Positions 1-9,180 of a stretch of DNA of 57,963 nt are shown in pieces. This DNA comes from Myxococcales bacterium (GTDB lineage Bacteria; Myxococcota; UBA727; VGSZ01), in assembly GCA_023248635.1 (NCBI GenBank), contig JAHFED010000041.1:1-57963 (forward strand), given 5' to 3'. The notes below the pieces were generated by a model. The model made no database searches. It saw only the letters and a program-made list of their open reading frames with translations, and was not told where the DNA came from. How positions within the stretch are numbered: position 1 is the first letter of the stretch; each line of letters begins with the position of its first letter. The position numbers and the translations under genes were made by a program.

Positions 1-1
1 A

Positions 2-117
2 GACGCGTCCTTGGGAGGGAGGCTCGTCGAGGCTTCGCCTCGACGAGGGAGGGTCTGGGACAGACCCTCCGGAAGTACAGCAGGGTGCGAAAAACGGAGT
101 TTTTCCGCACCCTGCTA
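2..117. repeat. Multi-hairpin intergenic repeat, family D, copy 1
   Basis: This stretch folds into three successive inverted repeats. The first is an 11-bp stem (CTCGTCGAGGC with a TTC loop), the second is formed by GGAGGGTCTG and CAGACCCTCC, and the third is a GCAGGGTGCG stem with an A-run/T-run extension. A second copy lies at 37994-38099; the first 57 or so bases are identical and the later part has small deletions. Both copies sit just beyond the 3' end of a minus-strand gene, so transcription termination or mRNA 3'-end protection is the likely role. That role is inferred. Confidence 0.8.
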
Positions 118-137
118 GAGGGCCTCCGTCGACGTCG

Positions 138-1409
138 CTACTGAAAGGTCACGTAGTAAAAGCCGAGGCACATCTCGTCGCCGGTGCCCTCGCCCCAGGC
201 GACGTCGTGGAGCTCGCTGGCATCGTCGGGCGGTTGGTGCTCCGCCGAGTTGTCGAAGGTGCAGCCGATGCCGATGGTGTCGCCGGGGTTCACGACCTTG
301 GGCTGCGCCAGCACGTAGGTGAGCTGCCAGTCGAAGTCCCAGCGGGGCACCTCGAGCACGCAGTCGCGGTCGCCGTTTTCGCGCTCGATCCACAGCGACT
401 CGCCGACGCCGCGGCGGTGCATGTGGGCGGTGACGTCGTAGATGACGAAGGGTTTGTCCACCATCAAGCTCACCGGCGCCCGGAAAATGTGGGTGACCTC
501 GGCGTCGCCGGCGGGGATGAGCATGCCGCGCCCCTCGGTCCAGGCTGGGTTCGTGACGGGGATGATCTCTGCTTCTTTTTCGACGGAGGGATCGAGCTTA
601 ATGACGACGCTGGTGGTGTCTTCGGCCGGGATGCCCTGCGCGTGGTAGTGGACCTCAAAGATCAAGGCGCTGCCCGCCGGCACCGAGATGCCCGTTCCAG
701 CGGGGTACTCGCGCGGGGGCGAGCCCGGCGCCCAGCCACCGAGCCCTGCGCTGGCCTCCTCCGGGCCGCCGAAGCAGCCCCAGCCCGGGCCGGGATCGAG
801 GTCGTCGCTGGCGCGCGCCGTGGGCACGTCTTCGGGGTGGACCACGTAGGTGATGACGTGGTGCACCACGCTGGTGTCGCCCGGCACCACGCCCAGGCCG
901 GTGACGAAGAGGTCTTGCTCCTCGGGCCAGTCGACGAGGAAACAGCGGTAGTCGTCGCTGAGATCCAAGCGCGGGGCGTAGGGCTCGGCCATGGCCAGCT
1001 CGAGATCCACCCGCGAAAGGGCCGAGGCCGTCGCCAGCGGGGCCGCCAACGTCGTCGTCGAGGGTGCTGTCGCCTCGCCCTCGGGAGCGCCGATCTCCAT
1101 CCAGTGTCGCAACAGAGCCTTCTCGGCGTCGCTCAAAGAGGGGTCGTCGGCGTAGTCCTCGCATCCGGCTTCCGCGAGCCAGGGGGGCATCACGCCTCCT
1201 TCGACGTCGGAGACAATGAGCTCTTTCATCGGGGCGACCTCGTCGTAGCGCTCCAAAGGGATGCCGGCGACGCCGCCTTCGGCGTGACAGCGCAGGCAAT
1301 GCTCCTCGAGCAGCGGCCGCACGTCGTGGCTGTAGGTGACGTCGGTGGGGCCGCAGCCGGCGAAGCCAGCGAAGAAGAAAGGGGAGCTGAAGAGGATCGC
1401 GTTGCGCAT
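138..1409 (-). CDS. c-type haem protein with copper type II monooxygenase-like domains
   Basis: The 423-residue protein begins with a hydrophobic signal sequence that ends in a possible lipobox (FAGFAGC). A CLRCH haem-attachment motif follows near residue 40, with the surrounding sequence of the planctomycete-type cytochrome domain. The rest resembles the two-domain fold of peptidylglycine/dopamine monooxygenases: HHVITYVV, then HYH, then AHMHRRG, with DNSAEHQPP and GDEMCLGFY near the C-terminus. The paired His motifs are the expected copper ligands. It should act in the periplasm or on the outer membrane; the substrate cannot be told. It is transcribed away from the OmpA gene on the other strand, and a multi-hairpin repeat follows its stop. 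Confidence 0.82.
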   Translation of the reverse strand: MRNAILFSSPFFFAGFAGCGPTDVTYSHDVRPLLEEHCLRCHAEGGVAGIPLERYDEVAPMKELIVSDVEGGVMPPWLAEAGCEDYADDPSLSDAEKALLRHWMEIGAPEGEATAPSTTTLAAPLATASALSRVDLELAMAEPYAPRLDLSDDYRCFLVDWPEEQDLFVTGLGVVPGDTSVVHHVITYVVHPEDVPTARASDDLDPGPGWGCFGGPEEASAGLGGWAPGSPPREYPAGTGISVPAGSALIFEVHYHAQGIPAEDTTSVVIKLDPSVEKEAEIIPVTNPAWTEGRGMLIPAGDAEVTHIFRAPVSLMVDKPFVIYDVTAHMHRRGVGESLWIERENGDRDCVLEVPRWDFDWQLTYVLAQPKVVNPGDTIGIGCTFDNSAEHQPPDDASELHDVAWGEGTGDEMCLGFYYVTFQ

Positions 1410-1537
1410 GGAGCACCACTAGCACGCAAAAAAACGCCATCCCTGGGGTGCGCGCATCAGCCCGTTGCCGGAGGCAGCAACGACGTCGGCGGGGCGTTGC
1501 TTTGACTTTGGCAGCAACAAGGACTGAACTGCGCCCC

Positions 1538-3421
1538 ATGAGCGTCAATTGTGTCCGCCTGGTCGTGCTCGCAGCTGCGCTGGCAGCGGGGGGGCTGCGC
1601 GCCGAAGAAGCCCGCTTCTCCGTCGAACGCTTTCGTCCGGCCATCGATGGACGCGGCCTGCTCGACGTCGACAGCGCGGCTTTGGGTGAGAGCTTCGAGG
1701 TCTCCGCGGGGGCCTTCCTTGGCTACGCGCTGAACCCGCTGGTGTTGCGCCAAGGCGGTGAGCGCGTGGGTGCCCTGGTGGCCCATCGGGTCGGCGGCGA
1801 CCTCGCGGCCTCGCTCTCGTTGTTCGATTGGGTGGAGCTGGGGGTCGATGTGCCCCTCATGGTGTTTCAGGCCAGAGACACCGCCGAGGCGCGCCAGGCC
1901 GTGCTCGACGCCGTCGATCTCTCGGCCATCGGTGTGGGCGACCTGCGGGTGTTGGCCAAGATTCGCCTCCTCCGCGCGCCCGATCAGATCGTCGACCTGG
2001 CTCTCATTCCCGCGTTGACGGTGCCCACGGGCTTCCCCGCTGGCGACAGCGGCAGCTACCTCGGCGAGGGGCAGGTCACCTTTGCGCCAGAGATCGCGGT
2101 ATCGCGGGCCTACCGCAACTCGGGCTGGCGCTGGGCTGCCAACCTCGGCTACCGGCTGCGGCCCGAAGAGCGCAAGGTCGTCAACGTCACCATCGGCCAC
2201 GAGCTGACCTACCGCGCCGGCGTCGGCTATCGCTTTGACGACGTCCCCGTGCAGCTCGATGTCAGCGCCAATGGCGGCACCTTTGCCTTCCAACCGTTCG
2301 TCAGCGGTTTCGAAGAAAACCCCCTCGAGGTGCTGGCCGGCGTCAGCTACGACGTGCTCCCCGTTGTGCGCATCACCGGCGGACTCGGCAAAGGCATTCT
2401 CTCGGGCTTCGGCACCCCCGACTTCCGCGCCTTCGTAGGCCTGCGCTTTGTGCCCTTCGACGACGATCGCGACAAAGACGGCATCAAGAACGCCGACGAC
2501 GTCTGCCCCGATGTCCCCGAGGACAAAGACGCCTTCGACGACGCCGACGGCTGCCCTGATCCCGACAACGATCACGATGGCATTCTCGACGTCGACGACC
2601 ACTGCCCGTTGGTGCCCGAAGACGACGACGACTTCCAAGATCTCGATGGCTGTCCCGATCCCGACAACGACGGCGACGGCGTGCTCGACGTCGACGACGC
2701 CTGTCCCCTCGAGCCCGGGCCCGCCGACACCAAGGGCTGCCCCTTGCCGGACCGCGATCATGACGGCGTGCTCGACCGGGTCGACGAGTGCCCCGATGTG
2801 CCAGGTCTGGTCGAGCTGCAGGGCTGCCCCGACCGCGACAAAGACGGGCTGCGCGACAGCCACGACCGCTGCCCCGACCAGCCCGGACCCCTGGCCGACC
2901 GAGGCTGCCCTGACACCGACGGCGACGGCATCGTGGATCCCGACGACAAGTGTCCCAGCGAGCCCGAGACGAAAAACGGCATCGACGACGACGACGGCTG
3001 CCCTGAGCGCCAAAGGACCTTGGTGAACGTCACCAAGTCGAAGATCGAGATCCTCGACAAGGTCTACTTCGACGTCGGCAAAGACGTGATTCAGGATCGC
3101 AGCTTCCCGCTCTTGGACCAGGTGGCCAAGGTGCTGCAAGGCAATGCCGAGCTTGCGCACGTGCGCGTCGAAGGCCACACCGACAGCGACGGCACCGACG
3201 CCAGCAACCTCGATCTCTCCAAGAGGCGGGCTGAGGCTGTGAAGCGCTATCTCGAGGGCCGCGGCATCGCCGCTGAACGCTTGGAGGCTGTCGGGTACGG
3301 TGAGACCCGTCCCGTGGTTCAGGGCTATTCGAAGGCCATCAAGGAACAGAACCGGCGCGTGGAATTCGTCATCGTGGAGACCGGCAAGGCCAGCTCCGCG
3401 GTCGAGGGTCAAGGGAAATGA
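1538..3421 (+). CDS. OmpA-family outer membrane protein with thrombospondin type 3 repeats
   Basis: The ATG at 1538 is chosen because it opens a classical signal peptide (RLVVLAAALAAGGLRA). The roughly 627-residue protein has an N-terminal beta-barrel-like region of about 290 residues. A calcium-binding stalk of DxDxDG thrombospondin type 3 repeats with regularly spaced Cys follows (about residues 305-490), then a C-terminal OmpA peptidoglycan-binding domain with VEGHTDSDG and the NRRVEF ending. It should anchor the outer membrane to peptidoglycan while presenting a calcium-stiffened rod. Its stop overlaps the start of the next gene (ATGA), so the two are translationally coupled and probably work together. 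An in-frame upstream start at 1448 would add a non-signal Arg-rich leader and is less likely. Confidence 0.9.
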   Translation: MSVNCVRLVVLAAALAAGGLRAEEARFSVERFRPAIDGRGLLDVDSAALGESFEVSAGAFLGYALNPLVLRQGGERVGALVAHRVGGDLAASLSLFDWVELGVDVPLMVFQARDTAEARQAVLDAVDLSAIGVGDLRVLAKIRLLRAPDQIVDLALIPALTVPTGFPAGDSGSYLGEGQVTFAPEIAVSRAYRNSGWRWAANLGYRLRPEERKVVNVTIGHELTYRAGVGYRFDDVPVQLDVSANGGTFAFQPFVSGFEENPLEVLAGVSYDVLPVVRITGGLGKGILSGFGTPDFRAFVGLRFVPFDDDRDKDGIKNADDVCPDVPEDKDAFDDADGCPDPDNDHDGILDVDDHCPLVPEDDDDFQDLDGCPDPDNDGDGVLDVDDACPLEPGPADTKGCPLPDRDHDGVLDRVDECPDVPGLVELQGCPDRDKDGLRDSHDRCPDQPGPLADRGCPDTDGDGIVDPDDKCPSEPETKNGIDDDDGCPERQRTLVNVTKSKIEILDKVYFDVGKDVIQDRSFPLLDQVAKVLQGNAELAHVRVEGHTDSDGTDASNLDLSKRRAEAVKRYLEGRGIAAERLEAVGYGETRPVVQGYSKAIKEQNRRVEFVIVETGKASSAVEGQGK

Positions 3422-6400
3422 ACATGCAGCATCGAGTGGCACACGGTGGCCTGGCCTGCACCCTCCTCCTCAGCGCCGTCGGCGCGCGGGCTGAAGGCAC
3501 GGCCGAGATGGGCGCCAACGGCCGGGTGCAAAAGAGCACCCAGCTGCGCATCGACATCGTCGACGCCGCCGTGGAGCGCATTGCTTGGCGGGGCGAGAGC
3601 ACGCTCGAAGTGCGGTCCCCGGTCGGCGCTGCTGTCGCCGTTCTCGCCAGTGGCACGCCGACTGGATCGCTGGCTGGCGTCGGCAACGGCACCTACCAGC
3701 TGGTGCTCGGCGACGATCAAGACATCGCCGATTTCGACATCGCCGTCGTCGACGCCGGCGGTGCTGTCTTGGACACCGGTCGCCTGTTCGCGGTGACCTG
3801 GAACCTGCGCTTGGGCGACCGCGACGAAAACAACGCCCTCGACAGCAGCTTCTTCGCGTTGGTCGATGGCGGCGCACCCGGCACCGACGCCCTGATCGAG
3901 GTCGACTTCGAAGGCCTCAACGGCAACAACCACAGCATCGGCATGAACCGCACCGGCGTCACCGGGCGCACCGATGGGCGATCGGCCGCCGCCGGATCGA
4001 GCTTCATCTCGGAGTTTCCCCTTTATCTGAACCCGCCGGCCGTGCGCCTGGGCGGGGTGCTGACGCCGACCTTGAGCAACCTCAGCTTTGGTTCCGACGA
4101 CGACACCCTCAGCTGTGACCTGGTGGAGCAGGGCGTGGGCGGTGTGTTCCGCTTCACCTCCGACGTCGTCGGCCGCGCTCACCTGGTGTGCGATCTCGAT
4201 CGCGACGGCGTGCTCGATGTGACCGACGCCGACGACCTCTCCCTCTCGGCCAACGCTGTGGTGGGCACCAACACTCTGGCTTGGGATGGGCGCAACAACC
4301 TCGGCGTCGTCGTGCCCGCCAACGACTACACCTGTGAGGTCTTCATCGTCACCGGCGAGCTGCACTTCCTCGGCAAAGACATCGAGACCAGCTTTCCCGG
4401 CCTGCGCATCTACGACGTCGGCGACAACGAAGCCGTGCGCACGCCCCTGTCGATGTTCTGGGACGACTCCCTCCTGCCCAACGCCGACGTCAACATGCCC
4501 GATCCGGCGGTTCCGGGTCTCGTGGCCTCGGGTTCCACCGGCATGCTGGGCAACGCCCGCAACCTCGAGCCCGTGCCCAACGTCAGCGGTCGCTCTTGGG
4601 GCAACTTCGTCAACAACGGCAAGCGCGGCAGCGAAGAAATCACCGACACCTGGACCTTCGCCCGCGGCTCGGTGCGCGAAGTGTTGAGCCTGCGCGTGGT
4701 GCAGGGCGACGCCGATGGCGACGGCCTCGACGACGTCGAAGAAGCTTGCGGCATCGGCACCGATCCCGATGACAAAGACACCGATGACGACGGCGTCGAA
4801 GATGGCGACGAAGACGGCGGCGGCACCGATCCCCTCGATGCCGACAGCGACAACGACGGACTGTTCGACGGCACCGAGCTCGGCATCGCTGTGGCCGGCG
4901 TCGATACCGATGTGGGCGAAGGCAAGTTCACCGCTGACGCCGATCCCGCCAGCACCACCGATCCCAGCGACGCCGACAGCGACAACGGCACCGTCAAAGA
5001 CGGCGACGAAGATGCCAATCACAACGGCGGCGTCGATGCCGGCGAGCGCGATCCCAACGACATTAACGACGACGTCGACGGCGACGGCGACGGCCTCGAC
5101 TTCGACGAAGAAGACGCCCTCGACACCGATCCCTTCGACGCCGACAGCGATGACGACGGCGTCGACGACGGCGACGAAGACAGCGGCGGCACCAGTCCCA
5201 AGGACGACGACAGCGACAACGACGGTCTCAAAGATGGCACCGAGCTCGGCGTCGCCGCACCACTGGTCGACACCAACGTCGGCGCCGGCGGCTTCGTGCC
5301 CGATCTCGATCCGGCCAGCACCACCGATCCCCGCGACGCCGACAGCGACGACGGCACCGTGAGCGACGGCGACGAAGACACCAACAAGAACGGCCGGGTC
5401 GACGACGGCGAGCGCAATCCCAACGACCCAGACGACGACGTTCCCGTGGTGGGTGAAGGTGAAGGCGAAGGAGAAGGTGAGGGAGAAGGTGAGGGAGAAG
5501 GTGAGGGAGAGGGAGAGGGAGAGGGAGAGGGAGAGGGAGACCGCGACGACGATGGCATCCCCGACACCGACGAAGTTCTCGCCGGCACCGATCCCGATGA
5601 CGCCGACAGCGACGACGACGGCGTTGACGACGGCGCCGAGCCGGATTTCGATCAAGACAGCGACGGCGATGGCGTCGTCAACGGCCTCGACCCCGACAGC
5701 GACGACGACGGCCTCTTTGACGGCACCGAGCTCGGTGTCACCGTTCCCGGTGCAGACACCGACCCCGCGGCCGGCCATTTCATCGCCGATGCCGATCCCA
5801 CCAGCACCACCGATCCCCTCGACGACGACAGCGACGACGGCGGCGTCGACGACGGCGCCGAAGACGGCGACCGCAACGGGCGGGTCGACCTCGGCGAGAG
5901 CGATCCTGACGTGGGCGGCGACGACGCAGGCCTGGTGGATGGCGACGGCGACGGGCTGCCCGACGCCACCGAAGCGCAGCTGGGCACCGATCCGGCGGAC
6001 CGCGACAGCGACGACGACGGCGTCATCGATGGCGATGAAAACGACCGCGCCACCGACACCGATCGCGACGGCAGCAGCAACGCCCTCGACGAAGACAGCG
6101 ACGGCGACGGCGTCAACGACGGCACCGAGCGCGGCCTGACCGTGCCCGACGCCGACACGGACGTGACCCAAGGCAACTTCGTCGCCGACGCCGATCCCGC
6201 GAGCACCACCAGCGCCGTGGACCCCGACAGCGACAACGGCGGCGTCAACGACGGCGACGAAGACCAAGACGGCAATGGCCGGGTCGACGCCGGCGAAACC
6301 GACCCCAGCCAGGGCGCCGATGACCTCGTCGACAGCGACGCCGACGGCATCGCCGACCTCATCGAGCTGGCCACTGGCACCGATCCCAACGACGACGACA

Positions 6401-6909
6401 GCGACGGCGATGGTGTCAGCGACGGCAACGAAGACCAAGACCGCGATGGCATCGTCGACGTCGGTGAGACCGATCCGCGCGAGGAGGACAGCGACGGCGA
6501 CACTCTTGTCGACGGCACCGAAGACGCCAACCAAGACGGCAACGTCGACGACGGCGAAACCGATCCCCGCGATCCCGACAGCGACGACGACGGCGTGTGC
6601 GATGCCCCGGCGATCACCATCGTCGACGTCTGCGAGCCGCCCCGTGCTGATGCCGACGGCGACGGCGTCATCGACACGCTCGACAACTGCCCCGACGTGG
6701 CCAACGCCGATCAAGGGGACGGCGACGACGACGACGACGGCGACGCCTGCGACGCCGACCAAGATGGCGACGGCTACGTCGACGACCTCTCGGTCGAAGG
6801 CGGTGGTCTCACCTCGTGCGGGCAGGGGCGCGCGCTCCCCTGGCCCCTGCTCCTCGCGCTGCTGGGCTTGGGATCCCGACGACGAACGCCAAGCTGCCGA
6901 CCGTCGTAG
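3418..6909 (+). CDS. Giant Asp-rich TSP3-repeat surface protein with MYXO-CTERM-like tail
   Basis: The 1163-residue secreted protein has a signal peptide, then about 420 residues of beta-rich non-repetitive sequence. It continues with some 650 residues of calcium-binding repeats of the DSDxDGVxDGxE type, in long periods that also contain TELGV and DADPASTTDP. A Gly-Glu tract of about 15 dipeptides interrupts the repeats near residues 679-708. The end (SCGQGR, a hydrophobic stretch, then SRRR) resembles the MYXO-CTERM sorting signal, in which a Cys is processed and the protein is held on the outer surface; a short tail after the Arg cluster is unusual. Coupling to the OmpA gene suggests a porin-plus-adhesin pair. 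The adhesive role is inferred. Confidence 0.85.
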   Translation: MNMQHRVAHGGLACTLLLSAVGARAEGTAEMGANGRVQKSTQLRIDIVDAAVERIAWRGESTLEVRSPVGAAVAVLASGTPTGSLAGVGNGTYQLVLGDDQDIADFDIAVVDAGGAVLDTGRLFAVTWNLRLGDRDENNALDSSFFALVDGGAPGTDALIEVDFEGLNGNNHSIGMNRTGVTGRTDGRSAAAGSSFISEFPLYLNPPAVRLGGVLTPTLSNLSFGSDDDTLSCDLVEQGVGGVFRFTSDVVGRAHLVCDLDRDGVLDVTDADDLSLSANAVVGTNTLAWDGRNNLGVVVPANDYTCEVFIVTGELHFLGKDIETSFPGLRIYDVGDNEAVRTPLSMFWDDSLLPNADVNMPDPAVPGLVASGSTGMLGNARNLEPVPNVSGRSWGNFVNNGKRGSEEITDTWTFARGSVREVLSLRVVQGDADGDGLDDVEEACGIGTDPDDKDTDDDGVEDGDEDGGGTDPLDADSDNDGLFDGTELGIAVAGVDTDVGEGKFTADADPASTTDPSDADSDNGTVKDGDEDANHNGGVDAGERDPNDINDDVDGDGDGLDFDEEDALDTDPFDADSDDDGVDDGDEDSGGTSPKDDDSDNDGLKDGTELGVAAPLVDTNVGAGGFVPDLDPASTTDPRDADSDDGTVSDGDEDTNKNGRVDDGERNPNDPDDDVPVVGEGEGEGEGEGEGEGEGEGEGEGEGEGEGDRDDDGIPDTDEVLAGTDPDDADSDDDGVDDGAEPDFDQDSDGDGVVNGLDPDSDDDGLFDGTELGVTVPGADTDPAAGHFIADADPTSTTDPLDDDSDDGGVDDGAEDGDRNGRVDLGESDPDVGGDDAGLVDGDGDGLPDATEAQLGTDPADRDSDDDGVIDGDENDRATDTDRDGSSNALDEDSDGDGVNDGTERGLTVPDADTDVTQGNFVADADPASTTSAVDPDSDNGGVNDGDEDQDGNGRVDAGETDPSQGADDLVDSDADGIADLIELATGTDPNDDDSDGDGVSDGNEDQDRDGIVDVGETDPREEDSDGDTLVDGTEDANQDGNVDDGETDPRDPDSDDDGVCDAPAITIVDVCEPPRADADGDGVIDTLDNCPDVANADQGDGDDDDDGDACDADQDGDGYVDDLSVEGGGLTSCGQGRALPWPLLLALLGLGSRRRTPSCRPS
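5448..5540 (+). repeat. In-frame hexanucleotide Gly-Glu tract, purine-rich
   Basis: The tract consists of tandem GGNGAR hexamers encoding (Gly-Glu)n inside the giant surface protein. It runs from varied copies (GGTGAAGGCGAAGGAGAAGG) to near-identical GAGGGA copies at the 3' end. The unit is six bases, so slippage would alter stalk length without breaking the frame. The nearly pure purine strand could also form a triplex. The homogenised 3' end suggests recent expansion. Confidence 0.9.
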
Positions 6910-6917
6910 AAAGGGGC

Positions 6918-8771
6918 ATGCGCGCTCTCCTCGCTCTCGGATTTGTTGCTTCCTGTGTCGCTTGCGCCGCTGCCCCGGCGACCCCCGCAGCGCCCGCCAA
7001 GGCGACGTCGTCGACGACGCCTCCCGCTCCTGGGGGCCCGGTGGTCTTTCGCCCCTGGGAGAAAGCCACCTTCGATCAGGCGGCGGCGGAGAAGCGGCTG
7101 CTGCTCGTCACCGTCGTCACCGAGTGGTGCCACTGGTGCCATGTCATGGACGAAAAGACCTGGGGGGATCCGGCCATCGCGGCGCTGGTGGCGAAGCGCT
7201 TCGTCGTCGTCCGCGTCGACGCCGACGCCCGTCCCGATGTGGCCGAGCGTTACGCCGATTGGGGGTGGCCGGCCCTGGCCTTGCTCACCCCCGACGCCCA
7301 GCCGGTGACGGAATGGAAGGGCTACCAAGAGCCACGCCGCTTCGAGGCGGAGTTGGTGGCCTATGTGAAGGCCCTCGACGCCGACGGGGTGCTGAGCCGA
7401 AAGATCGTGCTCGCTGAGCGCCGTACCGACGAAGGTGCATCGGCGCCCCTGGCCCACATTCGCGACTTCACGCGCACCCAGCTCGATGGCTTCTACGACG
7501 CCGAGGAAGGGGGTTGGGGCAAGCCGCAGAAGTACCCCTTGTGGGCGCCGGTGGCCCACGCGCTCTTGGTCTCCAGCGTCGACGGCGACGCGACCGCCCT
7601 GGCGCGCGCCCGCCAGACCCTCGACGGGGAGCTGCAGCTCATCGATGGCGTCGACGGGGGCATGTACCAATACTCCCTCGAGGGTGTGTGGACCGCCCCG
7701 CACTACGAGAAGCTGGCAGAGCTCAACGGCCTCGCTCTCGAGAACCTGGCTGACGCTTGGGGCGCCACGGGCGACGAGCGTTATTTGCGCGGCGCCCGCG
7801 ACCTCGCTCGCTACGCGCTCACGGTGCTCTTGCGCTCTGACGGCGCCTTCTTTGCCAACCAGGATGCCGACGTCGGCACCCGCGGTGAGCACGAGCACGT
7901 CTTGGGCAAGGACTACTACGCGCGCTCTGCTCCCGAGCGCCGCAAGCTGGGCACGCCCTTCGTCGATCGACACGTCTACGCCAGTCACAACGGCCGCCTG
8001 GTGGCCGGCCTCGCGCGTTTGGCAGCGCTCAGCGCTGACCCCGTGCTGGCAGCGGCGGCCGTGCGCGCTGTCGACGTCATCTTGAGCCACCACCGGGTCG
8101 GCGACGGTTTTCGGCACGATGAGGAGAGCAGCGCCGTCAACGACGACGTCGTGCTCTACCTTGCCGATCAGGTGGCCATGGGCCGGGCCCTGCTCATGGT
8201 CAACGAGCTCACGGGCCTGCCCCGCTACCGCGTCGAAGCCGGCAAGACGGCGCGGTTCCTGGTCGAGCACCTCCAAGATGCGCAGCGAGGTGGTTTCTAC
8301 GCGCACACCGCCACCAGCGACGACGTCGGCGTCTTCGCGGAGCGTCGCAAACCCTTTCAGCTCAACGGCGAAGCGGCGCGCTTGCTGATCAAGATCGGAC
8401 GACTGGAACAAGACGGGACCCTCGTGTCGGTGGGCGAGCGAGCGCTGCAGGCTTTCGCAGACGAAGGCGTGATCGGCGCGCAGTACCGCACCGTCGGCGA
8501 GGTGCTGCTGGCCCTCGAAGAGGATCTGCACGAACCGGTGCGTTTCTCGGTGGTCGGCGGCGACGACGACGCCACCCGGGCCTTGCTGGCGGCGGCGGTG
8601 AAGTTCTGGGCGCCCCACCGGCTCATCGATGTGCAGGCGCCCGGCAAGAAGTACCCAGACCAGGGCGAGCCCGCTCTCTACATCTGCACCTCGACGTCGT
8701 GCTCGCCGCCCATCACCGATCCCGCGCTCGTCGCCTCGAAGGCGGCGCGCTCCCTGAAACGCAAGTCCTGA
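6918..8771 (+). CDS. DUF255 / YyaL-type thioredoxin-fold lipoprotein
   Basis: The ATG at 6918 follows an AAAGGGG ribosome site and opens a lipoprotein signal (GFVASC). Residues about 45-150 form a thioredoxin-like domain with the WCHWCHVMDEKTW signature typical of DUF255/SPATA20 proteins, including both CxxC cysteines. The remaining 450 or so residues match the family's alpha/alpha toroid (GMYQYSLEGVW, HYEKLAELNGL, ASHNGRLVAGLARL). The family's reaction is unsettled; a redox or sugar-modifying role has been suggested. The mature protein would be attached to the outer or inner membrane, which is unusual because most homologues are cytosolic. At 617 residues it has normal length. It lies 8 bases after the surface protein gene. 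Confidence 0.88.
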   Translation: MRALLALGFVASCVACAAAPATPAAPAKATSSTTPPAPGGPVVFRPWEKATFDQAAAEKRLLLVTVVTEWCHWCHVMDEKTWGDPAIAALVAKRFVVVRVDADARPDVAERYADWGWPALALLTPDAQPVTEWKGYQEPRRFEAELVAYVKALDADGVLSRKIVLAERRTDEGASAPLAHIRDFTRTQLDGFYDAEEGGWGKPQKYPLWAPVAHALLVSSVDGDATALARARQTLDGELQLIDGVDGGMYQYSLEGVWTAPHYEKLAELNGLALENLADAWGATGDERYLRGARDLARYALTVLLRSDGAFFANQDADVGTRGEHEHVLGKDYYARSAPERRKLGTPFVDRHVYASHNGRLVAGLARLAALSADPVLAAAAVRAVDVILSHHRVGDGFRHDEESSAVNDDVVLYLADQVAMGRALLMVNELTGLPRYRVEAGKTARFLVEHLQDAQRGGFYAHTATSDDVGVFAERRKPFQLNGEAARLLIKIGRLEQDGTLVSVGERALQAFADEGVIGAQYRTVGEVLLALEEDLHEPVRFSVVGGDDDATRALLAAAVKFWAPHRLIDVQAPGKKYPDQGEPALYICTSTSCSPPITDPALVASKAARSLKRKS

Positions 8772-8827
8772 GGCAGCACCGAGGCGTCGGCCGTCGACGT
8801 CCTCGGGCGGCCATCGTAAGCGGGCGC

Positions 8828-9160
8828 GTGCCTTTCACGGCCATCCTCGAGACCCTCGTGGCGGCCCATGCCCCTGCCGTGCGCGCGGCCATCTTTTGTG
8901 ATCACCAAGGCGAAAAGGTGGCGTCCTGCAACGGTCGACTCTTGCCCTTCGACGTCGACGTCGTCGGCGCGAGCTTGGCCCATGCTGCGGGCTATTTGCA
9001 GGCCGGCAGCCGGATGCGCGTCATCGTCGGCGAGCTGGCGGTGTGGATCCTCGTCGTCGACCTCGGCTGCTACCTGGTTGTGTGGTGCGTGCCTGGGCTC
9101 GACTTGCGCTGCCAGAGCACCTTCCCCGGCGTCGCAGCCGCCCTGCTCGCGGCGCTGTGA
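8828..9160 (+). CDS. Roadblock/LC7-like small protein
   Basis: A GTG at 8828 gives a 110-residue protein whose pattern (VRAAIFCDHQGEKVAS, a variable loop, then LGCYLVVWCVPG and an amphipathic C-terminal helix) fits the roadblock/LC7 fold. Members of that family regulate small GTPases, as MglB does for MglA in myxobacteria. No GTPase gene is adjacent, so the partner is unknown. The assignment rests on pattern only. A longer reading frame begins at 8699 but would overlap the previous gene. Confidence 0.6.
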   Translation: MPFTAILETLVAAHAPAVRAAIFCDHQGEKVASCNGRLLPFDVDVVGASLAHAAGYLQAGSRMRVIVGELAVWILVVDLGCYLVVWCVPGLDLRCQSTFPGVAAALLAAL

Positions 9161-9180
9161 GCATCGGCTACATTGCCCCG

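Noticed and set aside
1457-3442. 661-residue antisense frame over the OmpA gene
   Set aside because: OmpA and TSP3 signatures on the plus strand are decisive.
3409-6762. 1117-residue open frame antisense to the giant surface protein
   Set aside because: It mirrors the Asp-codon repeats (GAC read as Val/Ile/Ala on the other strand), has no domain, no ribosome site and a low-complexity Val/Ala/Gly composition.
9043-9180. N-terminal extension of the metalloprotease frame
   Set aside because: It overlaps the roadblock-like gene and would bury the lipoprotein signal peptide that starts at 9181.
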